Positions 1 to 6,672 of a stretch of DNA of 7,890 nucleotides are shown here, one piece after another. The notes beneath the pieces are model-generated. The model was given only the letters and a program-made list of their open reading frames with translations. It searched no databases and was not told the origin of the DNA. The DNA is taken from the NCBI GenBank assembly GCA_016763395.1, contig JAESTW010000327.1, forward strand, positions 1 through 7,890, in the 5' to 3' direction. A program made the position numbers and the translations under genes. Every line of letters starts with the position of its first letter. The first letter of the stretch is position 1. The stretch comes from Kofleriaceae bacterium (GTDB lineage: Bacteria > Myxococcota_A > Polyangia > Haliangiales > Haliangiaceae).

Positions 1-68
1 GCGGCGGCAGTCCCAGGTGCCAAGAGTGCCGCGATAACCAGGAGTCCACTTCGATACAGTCGCTTCAT
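1..68 (-). CDS. N-terminal fragment of an exported protein (signal peptide only)
   Basis: An ATG at 68-66 on the minus strand opens a frame that runs off the left edge after 22 complete codons with no stop. The translation is a textbook Sec signal peptide. Lys2, Arg3 and Arg6 form a basic n-region. A hydrophobic stretch of Leu, Val, Ile and Ala covers about residues 8-17. Small residues (Pro-Gly-Thr-Ala-Ala) follow, where a signal peptidase I site would lie. No lipobox cysteine is seen before the cut. The product is therefore probably exported to the periplasm or beyond, but the mature protein is outside the window and its function cannot be named. There is no Shine-Dalgarno; a promoter-like sequence sits directly upstream. 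The gene diverges from hemH. Confidence 0.72.
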   Translation of the reverse strand, partial: MKRLYRSGLLVIAALLAPGTAA

Positions 69-104
69 GTTAGGACAGTATGTCAGCGGAATGACGATGG
101 TGAA
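69..104 (-). promoter_or_regulatory. Candidate promoter for a leaderless transcript of the exported protein
   Basis: Read on the minus strand, a -35-like TTCACC (104-99) is followed by an 18-bp spacer and a -10-like TACTGT (80-75). Six bases then lead straight to the ATG at 68. Transcription starting about 7 bases after the -10 would begin at the A of ATG, so the mRNA would have almost no leader. No purine-rich ribosome binding site lies before the ATG, which fits. This is pattern reading only. Confidence 0.4.
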
Positions 105-456
105 AGGCCGACCTCAATAAAACTAGGACGCTCCCTGTTCGGTATAACCGGAGTTTTACTCAAGGGATACGGCTCTGTCCGAATCCCCCGTTGGCCACAA
201 ACAAGTTTGAATTTTGTGTCGCTCAGATCGTCTACACTGGTTATGAACAACCAATAGTAGGGCCGTCTATGTATTGGCCTTGGGCGGAAACCTGTGGATT
301 CAGAGCGTCTACATCAGGGTGTCTAACCTCAATGTGACAATAAATGGCGCGTAGAAACGTCCTCAAGTCCGTGAGATACAGAGCGAAGCGTGTTGTGGGC
401 GGATTTGCACGATAAATTGCTCGCCAGTGAACAAGCGCTAGTAGCAATCATTGTCT
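105..456. other. Gene-free divergent intergenic region with palindromes and a repeated hexamer
   Basis: No credible gene lies here. The only open frame of note (minus, 447-241, 68 codons) has no family features and no ribosome binding site. The stretch looks more AT-rich than its neighbours and separates two divergent genes, so it should hold the hemH promoter. Three operator-like inverted repeats are visible: CACAAA-N11-TTTGTG (196-218), GGTT-N6-AACC (239-252) and CCAATA-N15-TATTGG (251-277). The hexamer CGTCTA occurs at 229, 264 and 306, and two of these copies extend to CGTCTACA. I found no convincing -35/-10 pair for hemH; a GATAAA at 411-416 is a weak -10 candidate without a matching -35. 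Confidence 0.45.
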
Positions 457-1515
457 ATGATGCGGCCACCGACAATGCGTGGTCTCCTACTTGTCAATCT
501 TGGTACTCCTGATGCTCCCACTTCTTCAGCGGTGCGAAAATACCTGAGAGAATTCCTCAGCGACCCTCGGGTCTTGGACATCAATCCGGTCGGGCGAAAG
601 CTCTTGCTCGAAGGAGTGATCTTGCCCTTTCGATCGAGCAAATCGGCCAAGCTCTACCAAAACATCTGGACCGAAGAAGGCTCTCCGCTGCTCACTCACA
701 GCATGGATTTGCGTGACAAAGTCGCGGCGAAACTCGGTGATTCGTACACGGTCGAGCTGGCGATGCGCTACGGAAATCCGAGGATCCCGGACGCGCTTGA
801 CCGGCTGCAAGCTGCTGGCTGCGATGAGATTGTCGTCTTCGCACTCTATCCCCAAGCGGCTTCGTCATCGACTGGTTCCACCGTTGAGAAGGTGTACGCA
901 GAAGCGAAGAAGCGCTGGATTGTTCCTATGTTCCATGTGGTACCAGCCTTCTACAACGAGCCTGAATTCATCGAAGCCTTTGCCGATATGGGCCGAGATT
1001 TACTCAAAGAAAAATCCCCAGACCACGTGCTGTTCTCCTTTCACGGATTGCCCGAGAGACATATGCGAAAAAGTGACCCTAGCGGTTCTCATTGCCTCGC
1101 GAGTGATAGCTGTTGCAGCAAAATATCGGACAAAAACCATGGTTGTTACCGCGCCCAGAGCTACCAAACGGCTCGCGACATTGCGAGTTCTCTCGGACTA
1201 GAGGACGGAAGCTGGTCGGTTGCCTTCCAGTCTCGTATGGGGCGCACGCCTTGGATCAAGCCCTATACCGATGTCGTCATTCCCGAATTGGCGGAGCAAG
1301 GTGTGAAGAAGCTACTTGTCTACTCGCCAGCCTTTGTCGCTGACTGCCTAGAAACAATCGAAGAAATCGGGATTCGCGCCAAAGAGCAGTGGGAAGAATG
1401 CGGTGGGGATGAAATCACCCTGGTTCCCTCTCTAAATTCCACCGATCGATGGGTTGACCTCGTTGTCGACATAACCAAACGCTATACACCGACCCGCCCA
1501 GGCGCCGAGCAATAG
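457..1515 (+). CDS. hemH: Ferrochelatase (protoporphyrin IX or coproporphyrin III type not resolved), probable internal [2Fe-2S] cluster
   Basis: HemH inserts ferrous iron into a porphyrin in a terminal step of haem synthesis; it is cytoplasmic or peripherally membrane-bound. The protein (352 aa from this ATG, normal for the family) opens with the typical GLLLVNLGTPDAP. It has the substrate-site block FSFHGLPERH (about 193-202) with the metal-binding His196, and the C-terminal SPAFVADCLETIEEI (about 290-304) with the conserved acidic residues. Between these, Cys213, Cys219, Cys220 and Cys230 (bases 1093-1146) sit in an 18-residue insertion. This matches the internal four-cysteine segment reported for the [2Fe-2S] ferrochelatases of Myxococcus xanthus and Bdellovibrio. 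The start is uncertain: TTG 451, ATG 457, ATG 460 and ATG 475 are all in frame, none has a clear Shine-Dalgarno, and 475 gives the most family-like N-terminus. The next gene begins 13 bp after the stop. Confidence 0.95.
   Translation: MMRPPTMRGLLLVNLGTPDAPTSSAVRKYLREFLSDPRVLDINPVGRKLLLEGVILPFRSSKSAKLYQNIWTEEGSPLLTHSMDLRDKVAAKLGDSYTVELAMRYGNPRIPDALDRLQAAGCDEIVVFALYPQAASSSTGSTVEKVYAEAKKRWIVPMFHVVPAFYNEPEFIEAFADMGRDLLKEKSPDHVLFSFHGLPERHMRKSDPSGSHCLASDSCCSKISDKNHGCYRAQSYQTARDIASSLGLEDGSWSVAFQSRMGRTPWIKPYTDVVIPELAEQGVKKLLVYSPAFVADCLETIEEIGIRAKEQWEECGGDEITLVPSLNSTDRWVDLVVDITKRYTPTRPGAEQ
1093..1146 (+). other. Four-cysteine segment of HemH, probable [2Fe-2S] ligands
   Basis: The spacing is C-x5-C-C-x9-C, just after the catalytic-site FSFHGLPERH. 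Classical animal and some bacterial ferrochelatases place three of four ligands near the C-terminus. Here the C-terminus has no such cysteines, while all four candidates are packed into 18 residues, as in the Myxococcus-type class. Cluster binding is inferred from this match. Confidence 0.7.
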
Positions 1516-1528
1516 AAAAATTCTTACT

Positions 1529-2692
1529 ATGTCCGAATCCTCATCAATCCAGTCCCCACTGCCCACGGTCTATGGCTCTCTGCTCATCACCCGGCCACCG
1601 GTACCAGCAACTCTCAACAAGGCGGGCGCCAACTACAAGAGCGAAGTCGCTCATCTTGAGTATTCTCCCAAGCGGGCATTCGATGAGTGGCGCCGTATCT
1701 GCGAGACCATTGTCAAGTGTGGCGGCGATGCACTCTTTGCCTTCGAGGAGTGTGACGAGAAGTACCTCGATGCGAGTTCGTTGCGCGTCGATGGTGATGG
1801 TCAAATATACGCTGATGACTCCAAAGTAGCGCTGGGCAACATCTCCGAGGTGCAGACCGGACGAGTCTTCACCGCCAATGGCCCTTGGGTGCATATATCG
1901 GGCAAAAAGATCTCGGCGGTTATGCAACACATGTTGCCGCACCGAGTTCTGGAGACGAGTTACTATACCGATCTGCTGGAGGCCATCGCAAAGTCCGGCG
2001 GCTACACTCTCTCGGTCACTGAAAACCCACACCGCTGGGAAGGCATGGCGGACATCACCGTGGTTGGTGACAAAGTCGTGCTCACCTACGCGGTTTCCGG
2101 ACACTATGATGAGGCGACGACTCCCAAGAGTGGACGCTCTACGCTGGCTGGCGTCACATTTGCCGCAGACACCATTGGTATCCCCGAAAGCGCGCGTATC
2201 TACGCTGAGCTTATCTACCCTCATTTTCACGGCGACACGGTTCACTACGGGTTGCGCAATTCGGAGGGCAAAGGGCTCTTGGCACACTATGCTGGTGGTC
2301 TTTGGGGCGAAGGTTCAAGCCAGGTGTGTGAAACGCTCGGAGCGCAGCAAATTCTCACTATCGGGAAAGACGACGCTGTCGAACAATATGCGGGCAATTC
2401 TCGCCAAGTATTGGATGGCGTTCTTGTGCCGGACAAAGTATCGGACAAGTACCAGGCCGACATCGAAGCACAGGGGCTCAGCTGCTACCGAGTGCCGCTC
2501 TTTGAACTCTTTGGCAAGGCTGGCGGCGGCCCTGGCTGCGCTACCTTGTACATGCCTTCGAATCTCGAGCTGCCGGAGAATGCTCCGATGCGCTTCTCGC
2601 AGCAGTCTGAAGCGGTGGCAACACGCCGCGAGCGTCTCCCGGACAAGCTTACTGTCGCTCCAGAGTTCTTTGAAGGTCGCAGCCGCGGTTAG
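1529..2692 (+). CDS. Pentein-superfamily amidinotransferase / guanidino-group hydrolase
   Basis: The protein (387 aa) carries the ordered active-site landmarks of the arginine deiminase / glycine amidinotransferase / DDAH superfamily. VFTANGPWV lies at about 113-121, and a guanidinium-binding WEGMADI with Glu171 and Asp175. HGDTVH at 234-239 resembles the catalytic His-x-Asp of arginine deiminase, and GGGPGCATLYM at 332-342 carries the nucleophile Cys337. All catalytic positions are present, so it should be active. Such enzymes attack the guanidino carbon of arginine-like compounds through a Cys-amidino intermediate, either hydrolysing it or passing the amidino group to an amine. The substrate cannot be read from the sequence. 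There is no signal peptide or membrane segment, so it should be cytoplasmic. It begins 13 bp after hemH and is probably cotranscribed with it. It converges on the NHL gene with 12 bp between the stops. No strong Shine-Dalgarno is seen. Confidence 0.85.
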   Translation: MSESSSIQSPLPTVYGSLLITRPPVPATLNKAGANYKSEVAHLEYSPKRAFDEWRRICETIVKCGGDALFAFEECDEKYLDASSLRVDGDGQIYADDSKVALGNISEVQTGRVFTANGPWVHISGKKISAVMQHMLPHRVLETSYYTDLLEAIAKSGGYTLSVTENPHRWEGMADITVVGDKVVLTYAVSGHYDEATTPKSGRSTLAGVTFAADTIGIPESARIYAELIYPHFHGDTVHYGLRNSEGKGLLAHYAGGLWGEGSSQVCETLGAQQILTIGKDDAVEQYAGNSRQVLDGVLVPDKVSDKYQADIEAQGLSCYRVPLFELFGKAGGGPGCATLYMPSNLELPENAPMRFSQQSEAVATRRERLPDKLTVAPEFFEGRSRG

Positions 2693-2704
2693 TGTAATTG
2701 TCTG

Positions 2705-3724
2705 CTACGGCATTTTCAGGTGCAATACGCGGTGTTCGAAGACTTCTGCGATGTAGATGTGCTCACCAGCTGCATCGATGACAATGTCTTCCGGCTCCGA
2801 TCGACTCCCGTAGATTTGCTGCAAATCCCAAACAGTAAGCAGTGTTCCCTCGGTGTCAAAGAGCGCGACGATTTGGGATAGAGAATCGCAAACGTAAATG
2901 GTGTCGTCTTTGTCGACGTATACGCCAGTGGGCTTGAGAAACTCAACGCCTCCGTAGGTGGACCACTCTTTTACGTACTCGCCATCACTCGTCAGTTTCT
3001 GCACACGGCGATTCTTGGTGTCCGCGACGTAAACAAATCCATTGCTGTCCGTAGAGATTCCCCACACCTCGTTGAACTTTCCCGGGCCGCTGCCAAAACC
3101 ACCAAACTCGCCAAGTAGCATTCCGGTGGCACTGAATTTTCTCACAGTGTGAAGCTCCAGATCGCCAACAAATATATCACCGCTCGCTCTATCGATACCG
3201 ACGTCGTGAATGTGTTGAAACTTGATGTCGCCCCACTGGCGCAAGAAGCCACCTTGCGGGGTGAAGACCTGCAGTCGGTGGTTCTCTTGATCGCCTACGT
3301 AGAGCAAATCGCCTCGGTCTCGGTCCACTGCCAGCCCATGAGGATGATTGAATTCACCATCATCAACTCCGGCGACACCAAAAATGTCAATGAGCACGCC
3401 CTCGCGAGTGAAACGCTGGATGCGATTTTCATGTCCGGCGACGATGACTTGGCCGAGGCTATCAAGTTCCACACTGCTCGGCTCGATAAACTGTCCGGGC
3501 TGAGTACCTCGCCCACCCCAGAAGTTTACGAATACAGGTGTGACCGGACAGTCATTCCCCTGGCAAGGTGCGCGCGCATCCGATGATGGCTCTGCATCAG
3601 TTTTGGCCTGCATTGCGTCACTCAATGCCGCAGGGCTATTGTCATCACAGGCTGCGAGTACCGCTGCTGCGAGTACGGCTACTCCGAGTGCAATTGACAA
3701 GAGAGAGTTGCGGTACCCGTGCAT
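2705..3724 (-). CDS. NHL-repeat beta-propeller lipoprotein
   Basis: This is a 339-aa predicted lipoprotein. A short basic start (Arg5) and a long Ala/Val/Leu h-region end in the lipobox Leu-Ala-Ala-Cys26, followed by Asp-Asp. A low-complexity linker rich in Ala, Asp and Ser covers about 27-62 and includes a CQGNDC pair. From about residue 75 there are some six NHL-type repeats: about 75-110, 122-158, 164-200, 214-247, 262-293 and 308-338. Each has a 'G.F..P.G...D..G.iyVaD..N.RvQ.F...G' pattern; one blade reads GDQENHRLQVF and another VADTKNRRVQKL. Six repeats would make a six-bladed propeller. Such domains usually bind proteins, ligands or polysaccharide; some are enzymes, and nothing here marks an enzyme. 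Location: membrane-anchored at the cell envelope, and which membrane is uncertain. A G-rich stretch runs directly up to the ATG. It lies 82 bp downstream of the acyl-CoA dehydrogenase on the same strand, so it may have its own promoter. Confidence 0.88.
   Translation of the reverse strand: MHGYRNSLLSIALGVAVLAAAVLAACDDNSPAALSDAMQAKTDAEPSSDARAPCQGNDCPVTPVFVNFWGGRGTQPGQFIEPSSVELDSLGQVIVAGHENRIQRFTREGVLIDIFGVAGVDDGEFNHPHGLAVDRDRGDLLYVGDQENHRLQVFTPQGGFLRQWGDIKFQHIHDVGIDRASGDIFVGDLELHTVRKFSATGMLLGEFGGFGSGPGKFNEVWGISTDSNGFVYVADTKNRRVQKLTSDGEYVKEWSTYGGVEFLKPTGVYVDKDDTIYVCDSLSQIVALFDTEGTLLTVWDLQQIYGSRSEPEDIVIDAAGEHIYIAEVFEHRVLHLKMP
3651..3680 (-). repeat. Tandem 15-bp repeat inside the lipoprotein signal peptide
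   Basis: Two adjacent 15-bp units (3651-3665 and 3666-3680) match at 14 of 15 positions. A more diverged third unit, with CTCCGAGTGC, may follow at 3681-3695. The repeat is in frame and encodes repeated Ala-Val-Leu-Ala-type pentapeptides of the h-region just before the lipobox cysteine. It looks like replication-slippage duplication that lengthens the hydrophobic core without breaking the frame. Confidence 0.8.
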
Positions 3725-3806
3725 CCCCCCACCCTAACACGCCTCATTCGCCCGGTGTATCGAAAACGGGCTGTGGCAAACGTTGCCTCTAACGCGGCGA
3801 TACAGC
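3725..3806. other. 82-bp gap between acyl-CoA dehydrogenase and NHL lipoprotein genes
   Basis: No gene is seen. A short inverted repeat, GCCCG (3750-3754) and CGGGC (3767-3771) with a 12-base loop, is present but has no T run after it on either strand, so it is not a convincing terminator. A C-run (minus-strand G-run) lies immediately before the lipoprotein ATG. Confidence 0.4.
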
Positions 3807-5594
3807 TCAGAAGGATTCAACATCCATGGATGTATAGGAGCTATCGTTCTTCTGGCAAATCGCTGCCAATAGGCTGATTCTCGGTACTTCGCTGGCGAAC
3901 CAGTATTCCGCGGTGTGAATCTTGCCCTCGTAGAAAGCTTTCTCGTCCGACCCGCCGTCCAGCGCCTCTTTGGCCACACTGGCACGCTCTAGCAATTGCC
4001 AAGCGACAGTGAGTGTTGAGAACATGTCTAAGTAGTCAACGCTGTGGCGGAGCATCGCCGCTGGATCGCCGGACATGCCCAATACGCCGAGAGCTTGCGT
4101 TGTCTTACCGACCGTTTGCATTGCCTGTCCGAGTTCTGTCGCCCACGAGGTGTGCCCGCAGGCAGCCGAGCGCTTGATTGCTCCCTGCACGATTTCGGCA
4201 AGGGCCATCATCGCCGTGCCGCCTTGGGACATGACTTTTCGTCCGAGCAAATCCAGACTCTGGATGCCTGTTGTACCTTCGTGGATACTGTTTAACTTCT
4301 GCTCGCGCAGCCAACACTCGGGTTTGTACTCCGAAGAGTAGCCGTACCCTCCGTGAATTTGAAGAGCGAGAGTATTGGACTCATAGCCTTTTTCTGCCGG
4401 GAAGGACTTGGCGATAGGCGTTAGCAAGTCGAGAAGTAACTGTGCGTGTGCGCGCTCGCCCTCGTCTTCTGACTTGGCGGCGATATCAGAATACTTCGCA
4501 GTCGCAATCACAACCGACAGACCGCCTTCTACGATTGCTTTTTGGCGTAGCAGCATCCGGCGCACGTCCGCGTGCTCAACAATGTTGATTTGAGGTCCTC
4601 CTTTGCTCCCAAGGGCCCTGCCCTGTGGCCGTTCCTTGGCGTAGTTCAACGATTCCTGATAGGCCACAGCGGCGGTCGATACTCCGTTGGCGCCAACCAT
4701 AATACGCGCCTCGTTCATCATCTGGAACATGCAATATAGACCGCGCCCTGCAGGACCAATCAAATAGCCATGGCACGCTCCCTCATCGCCGTAGTTCATC
4801 GCCAAGCTAGGCATGCCCTTCCAGCCAATTTTGTGGATCAGGCCAGCAACGCTGACATCGTTGTCCACAAGTGCTCCTTCGTCCATGCGAAGTTTCGGGA
4901 CTACGAAAAGTGATACACCAGCACTTCCTTCGGGCGCTCCGTCGATTCGTCCGAGAACCATGTGTACAATATTTTCACAAATATCATGATCGCCGCCGGA
5001 GATAAATATCTTGCTTCCGGCAATCAAGTAGTGTCCGGCATCTTGCAGTTTTGCGCTGGTACGAATATCTCCCAGGCTCGACCCTGCATGCGGTTCTGTG
5101 AGGGCCATGGTTCCCAGCCAGCGACCTTCGTACATCGGCTTCATGTAGCGCTCTCGCAGCTCTTCAGTGCCGAATTTCTCAATCAGGTGCGCGGCTCCCA
5201 AGGTTAGCCCCGTGTACCCGCTGGCACTGCAATTGGCCGCCATCAAGTAGCAGGTTGCCATCGTGTACACACTTATTGGCAAGTCGATTCCACCAACTGA
5301 CTCTGGCCGAGAGGCAGCTATAAAATCCATGTCGATGATAGCCTTAACCATCTCAGTCATGAGCGCCGGAACGATGACCTTGCCATTTTTTAGGTACGGA
5401 GGATCTTGGTCGATGATACTGTGGCTCGCCAGGAGTTTTTGCCGAGCAAAGCGCCGCGTTCCGGACAAGAGCATGTCGAAGGACTCGCGAGAGTGTTCGG
5501 AGAAGCCCGGGTATTGACACAACTTGTCGAGCCCGAGAACTTCGTAGAGGAGAAACTCGACATCTCTGTCAGAAAAAAGAATATTTTCGCTCAT
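3807..5594 (-). CDS. Acyl-CoA dehydrogenase, long form with N- and C-terminal extensions
   Basis: This FAD-dependent enzyme would form the trans-2 double bond of an acyl-CoA and pass electrons to electron-transfer flavoprotein. At 595 aa it is much longer than the ~380-aa core family. An N-terminal FLLYEVLGLDKL (about 14-25) matches the short extension of the long bacterial class that includes mycobacterial FadE5. The core has signature MALTEPHAGSSLGDIRTSA (163-181) and signature QIHGGYGYSSEY (412-423). The catalytic base is Glu439 in NSIHEGTTGIQ. A helical C-terminal domain of about 150 residues follows, as in that class. Chain-length preference cannot be read. No membrane segment is seen. 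The start lies 16 bp after the stop of the cation transporter gene, so the two are probably cotranscribed, though no functional link is evident. The region before the start (AAAAGATAACGAT) is only a weak ribosome binding site. Confidence 0.95.
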   Translation of the reverse strand: MSENILFSDRDVEFLLYEVLGLDKLCQYPGFSEHSRESFDMLLSGTRRFARQKLLASHSIIDQDPPYLKNGKVIVPALMTEMVKAIIDMDFIAASRPESVGGIDLPISVYTMATCYLMAANCSASGYTGLTLGAAHLIEKFGTEELRERYMKPMYEGRWLGTMALTEPHAGSSLGDIRTSAKLQDAGHYLIAGSKIFISGGDHDICENIVHMVLGRIDGAPEGSAGVSLFVVPKLRMDEGALVDNDVSVAGLIHKIGWKGMPSLAMNYGDEGACHGYLIGPAGRGLYCMFQMMNEARIMVGANGVSTAAVAYQESLNYAKERPQGRALGSKGGPQINIVEHADVRRMLLRQKAIVEGGLSVVIATAKYSDIAAKSEDEGERAHAQLLLDLLTPIAKSFPAEKGYESNTLALQIHGGYGYSSEYKPECWLREQKLNSIHEGTTGIQSLDLLGRKVMSQGGTAMMALAEIVQGAIKRSAACGHTSWATELGQAMQTVGKTTQALGVLGMSGDPAAMLRHSVDYLDMFSTLTVAWQLLERASVAKEALDGGSDEKAFYEGKIHTAEYWFASEVPRISLLAAICQKNDSSYTSMDVESF

Positions 5595-5610
5595 ATCGTT
5601 ATCTTTTGGG

Positions 5611-6603
5611 TCAGTCGGCTTCCATGTCGATGTGCCGAATCTCGGGAAACTTAGCTACGAGTTTAGCTTCGACATCATCGACTTCTACGCCAAGTTCGTC
5701 CATTAGCTTCTCACCGAAGAGTCCGGCAAGCTCATTCCAGCCCTCGTCACTGTCGATATCCTTGGCTTGCTCACGTAGCCAATCGCCATGCTTGCGTCCG
5801 AGATATATGCCGTCGTAGTCAATCTCCGCGGCAATTCGGAAGGTATCCGCTGCGACAACTCGGGTGCGAAACTGGCGCACGGCCTCTATTGAAGGTTGCT
5901 CCAAGAGAAAAGCAAGCACTTCTTCCTGGACATCTTCGGGGATGGCAGGTCCTAAGATAAGTTCGCGATTTCGCCAGCCGAGCCAAATCGCCATGACTCC
6001 GAGCATCGCGCCAATAATGATCAATGTCGCCGAGTCATAGACCGGGTTCCCCGTGTAGTGGGCGAGCGCAATTCCAATTGCGGCGATAATGGCGCCCAAG
6101 GTTGCCACGAAATCCTCGAACAGCACCGCAATCAGTGTTGGGTCAGTGCTTGTCCGGATAAATTTAGAAAAGGACTTTTTGCCTCGTCCCGAATTCACCT
6201 CTTTAATCGCGGCCAGGAACACGTACCCATCCACCAAAACCGCAGCGCCCAATACAGCGAAGATAATCCAGCTGATCGAAAGCTCCGGCGGATGCATGAG
6301 CGAGTGAACGCCGTGATACACCGTGACGCCACAGCCCAAGATGAAAATGCCCATTGCGCTCATCAGTGCAAAGACATAGCGATCCGCCCCGTATCCATAG
6401 TGAAAACGACTGTCCGCCGGCTTCAGACTTTTACGCATGCCCATGAAGAGCAGGCCTTGGTTCGCCGTGTCCGCCGCTGAGTGTACGGCCTCACTCATCA
6501 TCGCCCCGGAACCACTGATGACAAACGCAACGACTTTGAGCACAGTCAAAATCGCATTGCCCACCAGAGCCATGAATACTGCGCCATTTCCACTTCCAGC
6601 CAT
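5611..6603 (-). CDS. Cation diffusion facilitator family transporter, ZnT9/SLC30A9-like
   Basis: This inner-membrane exporter of divalent metal, probably zinc, would work by proton exchange. The 330-aa protein has about six membrane segments (near 8-30, 35-55, 78-100, 112-134, 158-182, 190-208) and a soluble C-terminal domain from about 215, the usual dimerising metal-binding domain. Helix 2 carries the CDF site His41-x3-Asp45 in EAVHSAADTANQ, and the following loop has FHYGYGADRY, a common CDF motif. In helix 5 the usual HxxxD is not seen; the equivalent stretch reads FEDFVATLG with Glu163-Asp164, which resembles the SLC30A9-like branch. The specificity is therefore uncertain. It diverges from the HIT gene across 69 bp and is first in a likely two-gene unit with the acyl-CoA dehydrogenase. 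There is no Shine-Dalgarno; TATGAC ends six bases before the ATG. Confidence 0.9.
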   Translation of the reverse strand: MAGSGNGAVFMALVGNAILTVLKVVAFVISGSGAMMSEAVHSAADTANQGLLFMGMRKSLKPADSRFHYGYGADRYVFALMSAMGIFILGCGVTVYHGVHSLMHPPELSISWIIFAVLGAAVLVDGYVFLAAIKEVNSGRGKKSFSKFIRTSTDPTLIAVLFEDFVATLGAIIAAIGIALAHYTGNPVYDSATLIIIGAMLGVMAIWLGWRNRELILGPAIPEDVQEEVLAFLLEQPSIEAVRQFRTRVVAADTFRIAAEIDYDGIYLGRKHGDWLREQAKDIDSDEGWNELAGLFGEKLMDELGVEVDDVEAKLVAKFPEIRHIDMEAD

Positions 6604-6660
6604 ACCGGCGTCATACCAACAAGTCGCGCGCCGCCATAGTGCTGAAGTTGTGAAACGCGC

Positions 6661-6672
6661 TATGCTCTGCGC
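6661..6672 (+). promoter_or_regulatory. Possible -10 element directly upstream of the HIT gene
   Basis: TATGCT (6661-6666) is followed by six bases and the ATG at 6673. The spacing suits a leaderless transcript, and no ribosome binding site is present. No good -35 hexamer is found at 16-19 bp, so support rests on the -10 and its position alone. Confidence 0.3.

Noticed and set aside
293..301. TGTGGATTC as a DnaA box
   Set aside because: Matches the DnaA consensus at only 7 of 9 positions, stands alone, and there is no dnaA or dnaN gene nearby.
241..447. 68-codon minus-strand frame in the intergenic region upstream of hemH
   Set aside because: No ribosome binding site, no signal peptide or known domain, and length within chance expectation.
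713..1201. 162-codon plus-strand frame inside hemH
   Set aside because: Out-of-frame shadow of hemH with an Arg/Ser-rich translation.
1544..2287. 247-codon minus-strand frame antisense to the pentein gene
   Set aside because: No recognisable motif and low-quality composition; it lies wholly within a well-supported gene on the other strand.
1878..2756. 292-codon plus-strand frame overlapping the pentein gene
   Set aside because: It is a +1-type shadow of the 1529-2692 gene; its translation is rich in Arg, Ser and Cys with no family pattern, while the other frame has all catalytic motifs.
3149..3586. 145-codon plus-strand frame antisense to the NHL lipoprotein gene
   Set aside because: The opposite strand encodes regular NHL repeats across the same bases; the antisense product has no family features or start signal.
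3750..3771. GCCCG/CGGGC inverted repeat as a terminator between the acyl-CoA dehydrogenase and lipoprotein genes
   Set aside because: Only 5-bp arms with a 12-base loop and no T run on either strand.
6058..6480. 140-codon plus-strand frame antisense to the cation transporter gene
   Set aside because: The transporter reading has clear membrane segments and CDF motifs; this frame has neither.
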